From: Bacteroidia bacterium
GTDB lineage: Bacteria; Bacteroidota; Bacteroidia; AKYH767-A; OLB10
Reading direction: 5' to 3'
DNA: 64,000 nucleotides
Assembly: GCA_037045145.1 (NCBI GenBank)
Contig: JBAOIA010000010.1
Coordinates: 42,355 to 106,354, forward strand
Shown: positions 59,612-64,000 of the stretch, in pieces
Numbering within the stretch: the stretch's first letter is position 1
Layout of the letters: each line of letters begins with the position of its first letter
Program-made: the position numbers and the translations under genes
The notes under the pieces: model-generated
What the model was told of the DNA's origin: nothing
The model's database searches: none
Seen by the model: only the letters and a program-made list of their open reading frames with translations

Positions 59612-60223
59612 ATGAAAATAATTTGTGTAGGTAGAAACTATGCGGCTCATGCAGCAGAGTTAAAAAATCCGTTAAGTGCAGAGCCTGTTATTTTTATGAA
59701 ACCCGAAACGGCACAACTACTGCCGCGAATGCCATTCTTTATTCCCGATTTCAGTGCCGACATTCATCATGAAGTGGAATTGGTTGTAAAAATTAATCGT
59801 ACCGGTAAACATATTCAAGAGCAGTTTGCAAACACCTATTATGATGAAATAGGAATAGGCATAGATTTTACGGCTCGAGATAAACAATCACAACTCAAAG
59901 AAAAAGGCTTGCCTTGGGAGTTAGCCAAAGCATTTGACGGCAGCGCACCAACAGGTAAGTTTCTGAATAAATCAACTTTCGCATCGGTACAAAACATTAA
60001 TTTTCATCTCGAAAAAAACGGCACCTCCGTACAACAAGGCAACAGCAGCAATATGCTTTTTAATATTGATAAAATAATTGCATTTGTTTCTTCATTTATC
60101 ACTTTAAAAAAAGGGGATTTAATTTTTACAGGTACTCCCGAAGGTGTTGGTAAGATACAGGCAAACGATGTTCTGGACGCATTTATTGAAGGTCAGCATC
60201 TTCTGAATGTTAAAATAAAATAG
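59612..60223 (+). CDS. Fumarylacetoacetate hydrolase family protein
   Basis: A 203-residue protein of the short FAH (YcgM/FAHD1-like) type. KIICVGRNYAAHAAELKN, HHEVELVVKI (metal-binding Glu pair), GIDFTARDKQ, WELAKAFDGSAP and FTGTPEGVG are all present. Members are oxaloacetate decarboxylases or acylpyruvate hydrolases; the exact reaction cannot be fixed. The ATG lies 16 bases after the glycosyltransferase. Confidence 0.92.
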   Translation: MKIICVGRNYAAHAAELKNPLSAEPVIFMKPETAQLLPRMPFFIPDFSADIHHEVELVVKINRTGKHIQEQFANTYYDEIGIGIDFTARDKQSQLKEKGLPWELAKAFDGSAPTGKFLNKSTFASVQNINFHLEKNGTSVQQGNSSNMLFNIDKIIAFVSSFITLKKGDLIFTGTPEGVGKIQANDVLDAFIEGQHLLNVKIK

Positions 60224-60322
60224 TGAAAAAAATAGTAATTCATCGTCAAAACATAAAGGCAATACACTAATTTTACCTTTATAAATAATTAAATTTACGC
60301 CCGCAAAAATCACTTTTCAAAA

Positions 60323-61702
60323 ATGCTTCAGCAACAGCAAAAGGAAGAAATAAAAAGCCTGCTTCGGGAGGCTGACCTTGCAGGTTGCAAAGCATATCTG
60401 GAAAATTGGTTACCTGCAGAGTTGGTTGAACTTATTGATGAATCGCCTACTGAACATCGTGTATTAATTTTTAAGGCTTTAAATCGTGAACAGGCTTTTG
60501 AATCTTACGAATCATTAGACCTGAATCTGCAGATTTCTTTACTTGATATTTTACCGCCACGACAGGTGCAGCTTATTCTCAATGACATGAGCCCCGATGC
60601 ACGTACTGCATTGCTCGAAGATATTGATAACGACCTGCTGAACCGCCTGCTCAAACTGCTCACGCCAAAGGAACGTGCCATTGCACTTTCACTACTTGGT
60701 TATCCTGAAAATTCTATCGGTCGTCTGATGACGCCAGATTACATTGCCATCAGAAAAGAATGGAGTGTGCAATATGCACTTGACTATATTCGTGAAAATG
60801 GTGAAAATTCTGAAACACTAAACATTATTTATATTGTTGATGACAAAGGACATTTGATTGACGATATTAAAGTGGCCGAAATATTATTAGCCAACCTGCA
60901 TGTTAAAATTGAAGAGCTGATAGACGGAAAATATACTGCACTTTCGGTGACTGATGATGAGAAAGTTGCCATCAGTGAATTTAAAAAACATAACCGCGTA
61001 GCCTTACCGGTTGTTGACACTTCGCAAATGCTATTAGGGATTATTACTGTTGATGATGTGTTGCAACTTGCAGAACAGGAATATTCGGAAGACATCCAAA
61101 AACTTGGTGCCGTTGAAGCATTGGAAGAGCCATATATGGAAGTGCCCATGTATCGTCTGTTACAAAAACGCGCACCCTGGCTGATAGTTCTTTTTATTGG
61201 TGAAATGTTTACCGCATCGGCTATGAGTTTTTTTGAGCATGAAATACAAAGAGCTGTAGTGCTTGCATTATTTATTCCACTCATTGTCAGTAGTGGAGGC
61301 AATGCAGGTTCTCAGGCTGCTACGCTCATCATTCGAGCATTGGCACTTGGCGAAGTAACTATGAAAGACTGGTGGCATGTAATGCGTAGAGAAATTCTTT
61401 CGGGGCTAATGTTAGGACTCATACTGGGCAGCATTGGATTTTTACGGGTTGCAGCATGGGCAATGTTTACAGATATATACGGCCCACATTGGTTGCTCAT
61501 TGGCATTACCATAGGCATTACTTTAATTGGTGTTTGTTTGTGGGGAACTGTAATGGGCTCTATGTTGCCCATGGTTTTAAAACGCTTTGGTGCTGACCCG
61601 GCAACCTCATCTGCACCATTTATCGCAACATTGGTTGACGTTACCGGACTGGTAATTTATTTTTCTATTGCTGCAACAATCCTTTCGGGAACGTTACTTT
61701 AA
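60323..61702 (+). CDS. mgtE: Magnesium transporter MgtE
   Basis: A 459-residue Mg2+ channel: MgtE N domain (about 1-130, helical superhelix with PPRQVQLILNDMSPDART), two CBS domains (about 135-260, IGRLMTPDYIAI and VDTSQMLLGIITVDDVLQ), a plug helix, and five transmembrane helices with PLIVSSGGNAGSQAATLIIR, the ion-conducting N-x-G-x-Q segment. Complete. The convergent lipoprotein gene ends 4 bases beyond its stop. Confidence 0.95.
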   Translation: MLQQQQKEEIKSLLREADLAGCKAYLENWLPAELVELIDESPTEHRVLIFKALNREQAFESYESLDLNLQISLLDILPPRQVQLILNDMSPDARTALLEDIDNDLLNRLLKLLTPKERAIALSLLGYPENSIGRLMTPDYIAIRKEWSVQYALDYIRENGENSETLNIIYIVDDKGHLIDDIKVAEILLANLHVKIEELIDGKYTALSVTDDEKVAISEFKKHNRVALPVVDTSQMLLGIITVDDVLQLAEQEYSEDIQKLGAVEALEEPYMEVPMYRLLQKRAPWLIVLFIGEMFTASAMSFFEHEIQRAVVLALFIPLIVSSGGNAGSQAATLIIRALALGEVTMKDWWHVMRREILSGLMLGLILGSIGFLRVAAWAMFTDIYGPHWLLIGITIGITLIGVCLWGTVMGSMLPMVLKRFGADPATSSAPFIATLVDVTGLVIYFSIAATILSGTLL

Positions 61703-61706
61703 TATT

Positions 61707-62621
61707 TTAATTTATTATTGGGATAAGTCCTCTCACACCCATATCTACAACTGTATCGCCATTGGCAGGCTCATAAACTCCGGGAGTGCTATGCTCTACC
61801 CACTCAAAGCTTTTGTTTGTAGAAATTGAAACTGTTATCATTTTATCTGATGTTTCATTGCCGGTAACCACAAATGGTACAGAAAACAGACCGGTAACTA
61901 CACATGACCCTGTAGGGATTGGCGAAGTTGATGCTAATGGATTAGGTACGGTGGTAGCACCTGCAGGAGCTTGTCCGCTGATGACAGGAGGAAGAAATCC
62001 CGGAAAAGGATAATTTTGATTTAATGTTTCAAATGCCCAGTAGCCTTGTTTTCGATTTGCATTAAGTGTAACTGTACTGTCTTTGATTTTAAATGAATTG
62101 ATAAAAGAATTAAAGCCAATAAAAGAAGCAACTGTACCTTTCAGGTTGGGATATGCTGTTCCCAGAATATTAGCCCCAAAGGTAATGTCATAATTCTGAT
62201 AAGCTAAAGAAACACGCAAATACTGATACGTGCCCGGAGTAATATTCTTAAACGGAATTCGAAAAAATTCTTCATTATTACCGGCAAGTACCGACTCTGA
62301 AAATACAATTGCATTGTCGCCACCTTGTGTGGTTTCATTATTTCTGTATAGTACAGCCCCGCTGCCTAACTGCGTAAATGCTGTTGGCGCGAGTTCTATA
62401 TAATGCGAGCTCATGGTGTTGAATACCGGAGATAACGCTCCATGATTGGTTGCCAGTACAGCAGGGTTACCAAAATTATCGAGCCGTTGCTGCGTGGAGT
62501 CAAAGCGAAACTTAAAAATAAGATTAGCTTCGCTTGAGTCGTCCTTCTTTTTACAGGCCGAAATGGCAACTATGACTACAAGCAAACATGCAGCTACACC
62601 GGCTTTTATACCATTTCTCAT
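61707..62621 (-). CDS. Exported lipoprotein of unknown function
   Basis: A 304-residue lipoprotein: lipobox IVAISACKKKDDSS (Cys near 23) with the Lys/Asp stretch of Bacteroidota surface lipoproteins. The mature part resembles a calcium- or heme-copper-neighbour beta fold (FKFRFDSTQQRLDNFG, IELAPTAFTQLGSG), similar in style to MbnP-like or SusE-type proteins, but I cannot name a family. ATG 62621 is preferred; a TTG at 62627 adds two codons. Monocistronic. Confidence 0.65.
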   Translation of the reverse strand: MRNGIKAGVAACLLVVIVAISACKKKDDSSEANLIFKFRFDSTQQRLDNFGNPAVLATNHGALSPVFNTMSSHYIELAPTAFTQLGSGAVLYRNNETTQGGDNAIVFSESVLAGNNEEFFRIPFKNITPGTYQYLRVSLAYQNYDITFGANILGTAYPNLKGTVASFIGFNSFINSFKIKDSTVTLNANRKQGYWAFETLNQNYPFPGFLPPVISGQAPAGATTVPNPLASTSPIPTGSCVVTGLFSVPFVVTGNETSDKMITVSISTNKSFEWVEHSTPGVYEPANGDTVVDMGVRGLIPIIN

Positions 62622-62735
62622 TATCAAACATTTTATATTACAAGAATAGTTGTAATTGTTGTATTTAACGTCAAATCATGCAACAAATTATTACGTGTCT
62701 AAAAGTTTTCATCAACTAAAGCGGCATTATTAGTT

Positions 62736-64000
62736 CTATTGCTGAATAATCAACTTTTCTGATATTGTTCTTGCACCATAATAAAGCGTGGCTATGTATA
62801 TTCCGTTGGGCAGATGATGCAGGTCAACGCTTTCTTTCTTATAACTGCTCAATGTGCCGGTATAAACAGTTTGATTAAGGACATTATAAATTTTTAGGTC
62901 AGCATTTTTTCTCGGAATTCCTTTAACCTCGAATGTAAAATTACCGGAAGACGGATTTGGATAAATATTAAAATAAACAGGATTATTTATTTCAGGATGA
63001 TTAAGCCCGGTAACTACATTACCTGTGCTATCAGTTTTTATTATGTATGCTTTAGAGCCAGTACTTCCAAATGTTTGACCAGAAATTATGTAACCACCAT
63101 CTTTCGTTTGTCTGACAAATGTACCTAAAGCACCCGGGGGCGAACCAAATTGTTTTGTCCAAAGAGTATCGCCATTAGTATCCGCCTTTAAAAGAAATAA
63201 ATATCCGGTTGGTGGATTACCATTTACAATTCTGCCTGTTGCAATGTAGCCGCCATCTGTAGTTTGAAAAATACTGTATGCGCTACAACTTATAATGCCA
63301 CCATAGTTTTTAGTCCACAACGTATCGCCCACTGAATCCGTTTTAATTAAATAAACATTGTCTTTAGATATTGCAGGATAATACGTGTAACCGGCAATTA
63401 TAAAACCACTGTCAGTAGTTTGCTGTACAGACATTGCTGCCTCCTGAGTAGAATTGTCATAGGTTCTTGTCCACAATGTATCTCCATAGGCATTGATGCG
63501 AAGTAAATAAGCATCATAAGTTGATGAGGAAGTTTGAATACCACCAGCCATTATAAAACCATTGTCAATGGTTTTATTAATTGCGCGAGACTCGCTGCTA
63601 TAAACTGAATAATTGTAAACTTTGTTGGCGACTAAAATTCCATTGCTAAGCGTTCCAATAAAATAAGGACTAAGGATTGTTATGGGAACAGGTTGAAAAG
63701 AACCTGTTAAACCATAAATCGAATTATTTAGTGTGGCCAGGCTATTTCCAAAGTAAACCTGAGTACCCCCAACTCCGGCAGAAAAAACTTTTGTCCAGAG
63801 TGAATCGCCATTTGCATCAAGCCGCAAAAGCCAGCTTTTAGAATATAAGCCACCATCATATAAAGCATTAACAATGTAACCACTGTCGGGTAATTGCTCT
63901 ATGTAAGTTCCGCCTTCAGCACCGGGCCCGTCAAAAGTTTTTACCCACTCAATGGTTCCAATGGAATCTAATTTAGTCACTAATACCTCACCACCATTAA
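62736..64000 (-). CDS. Propeller-like repeat protein with T9SS type A sorting domain, 5' end outside window
   Basis: The frame is open to the right edge of the window (reading GGEVLVTKLDSIG before the in-frame GTG at 63980), so the N-terminus is missing. At least five repeats of the form GDTLWTK-x-YGG ... TTDGGYI occur, spaced about 50 residues, as in delta-60/SBBP-like beta-propellers of Bacteroidota secreted proteins. The C-terminus is a T9SS type A domain (FNIYPNPSSGNFTFEV). Probably a large secreted or cell-surface protein of unknown role. Confidence 0.82.
   Translation of the reverse strand, partial: NGGEVLVTKLDSIGTIEWVKTFDGPGAEGGTYIEQLPDSGYIVNALYDGGLYSKSWLLRLDANGDSLWTKVFSAGVGGTQVYFGNSLATLNNSIYGLTGSFQPVPITILSPYFIGTLSNGILVANKVYNYSVYSSESRAINKTIDNGFIMAGGIQTSSSTYDAYLLRINAYGDTLWTRTYDNSTQEAAMSVQQTTDSGFIIAGYTYYPAISKDNVYLIKTDSVGDTLWTKNYGGIISCSAYSIFQTTDGGYIATGRIVNGNPPTGYLFLLKADTNGDTLWTKQFGSPPGALGTFVRQTKDGGYIISGQTFGSTGSKAYIIKTDSTGNVVTGLNHPEINNPVYFNIYPNPSSGNFTFEVKGIPRKNADLKIYNVLNQTVYTGTLSSYKKESVDLHHLPNGIYIATLYYGARTISEKLIIQQ

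Overview
This is a low-GC chromosomal window from a Bacteroidota bacterium, probably aerobic and environmental (Chitinophagales/Sphingobacteriales-like; the rank is inference). The evidence is consistent: T9SS type A and type B sorting domains, PorP/SprF and OmpA-PD40 proteins, GEVED and GWxTD domains, DUF4249, DUF983, DUF6427 and DUF420 families, lipoproteins with Cys-Lys-Lys-Lys lipoboxes, almost no Shine-Dalgarno sequences, and many -7 boxes of the Bacteroidota form TAnnTTTG.

Layout. 1-6.3 kb: a partial membrane gene, a UbiA-like protein, two APC amino-acid permeases, an Omp28-like secreted protein. 6.3-14.6 kb: a deoxyhypusine-synthase-like protein, SRPBCC protein, M28 peptidase, MacB-like permease, purH and mreB; mreC/D and the rest of the usual mre operon do not follow. 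14.97-20.5 kb: a five-gene respiratory operon with a tiny membrane subunit, a CuA/cytochrome c subunit II, a B-family (ba3-like) catalytic subunit lacking both the active-site tyrosine and one low-spin haem histidine, an SCO chaperone, and a cytochrome b fused to two [4Fe-4S] clusters and an MvhD-like domain. It looks more like a CuA-type nitric oxide reductase than an oxidase. 20.6-28.7 kb: a lipase and a giant repetitive T9SS cargo gene whose 5' part is riddled with frameshifts. 29-34.4 kb: DUF6427 protein, then ctaB, two subunits III, subunit IV, SCO-like and DUF420 genes, the tail of an ordinary A-family oxidase operon whose subunits I/II lie elsewhere. 34.4-44.4 kb: a TPR hybrid kinase with a degenerate ATPase, a T9SS trio (type B cargo, SprF, OmpA) and a POTRA/beta-barrel protein. 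44.4-54.9 kb: aminotransferase, kbl, plsC, DUF983, pseudouridine synthase, panB, DUF4249 and dnaK. 55.0-55.8 kb: two near-identical GIY-YIG nuclease genes tandem-duplicated with tRNA-Ser 3'-end fragments and a hairpin island, beside the intact tRNA-Ser. 55.9-64 kb: GWxTD protein, acyltransferase, glycosyltransferase, FAH-family protein, mgtE, a lipoprotein and a partial T9SS protein.

The two items most worth a second look are the noncanonical haem-copper/cytochrome b-FeS operon (14.97-20.5 kb) and the GIY-YIG/tRNA-Ser duplication (55.0-55.8 kb). A further pattern is a bimodal spacing of -7 boxes from start codons, suggesting that several genes here make leaderless mRNAs.
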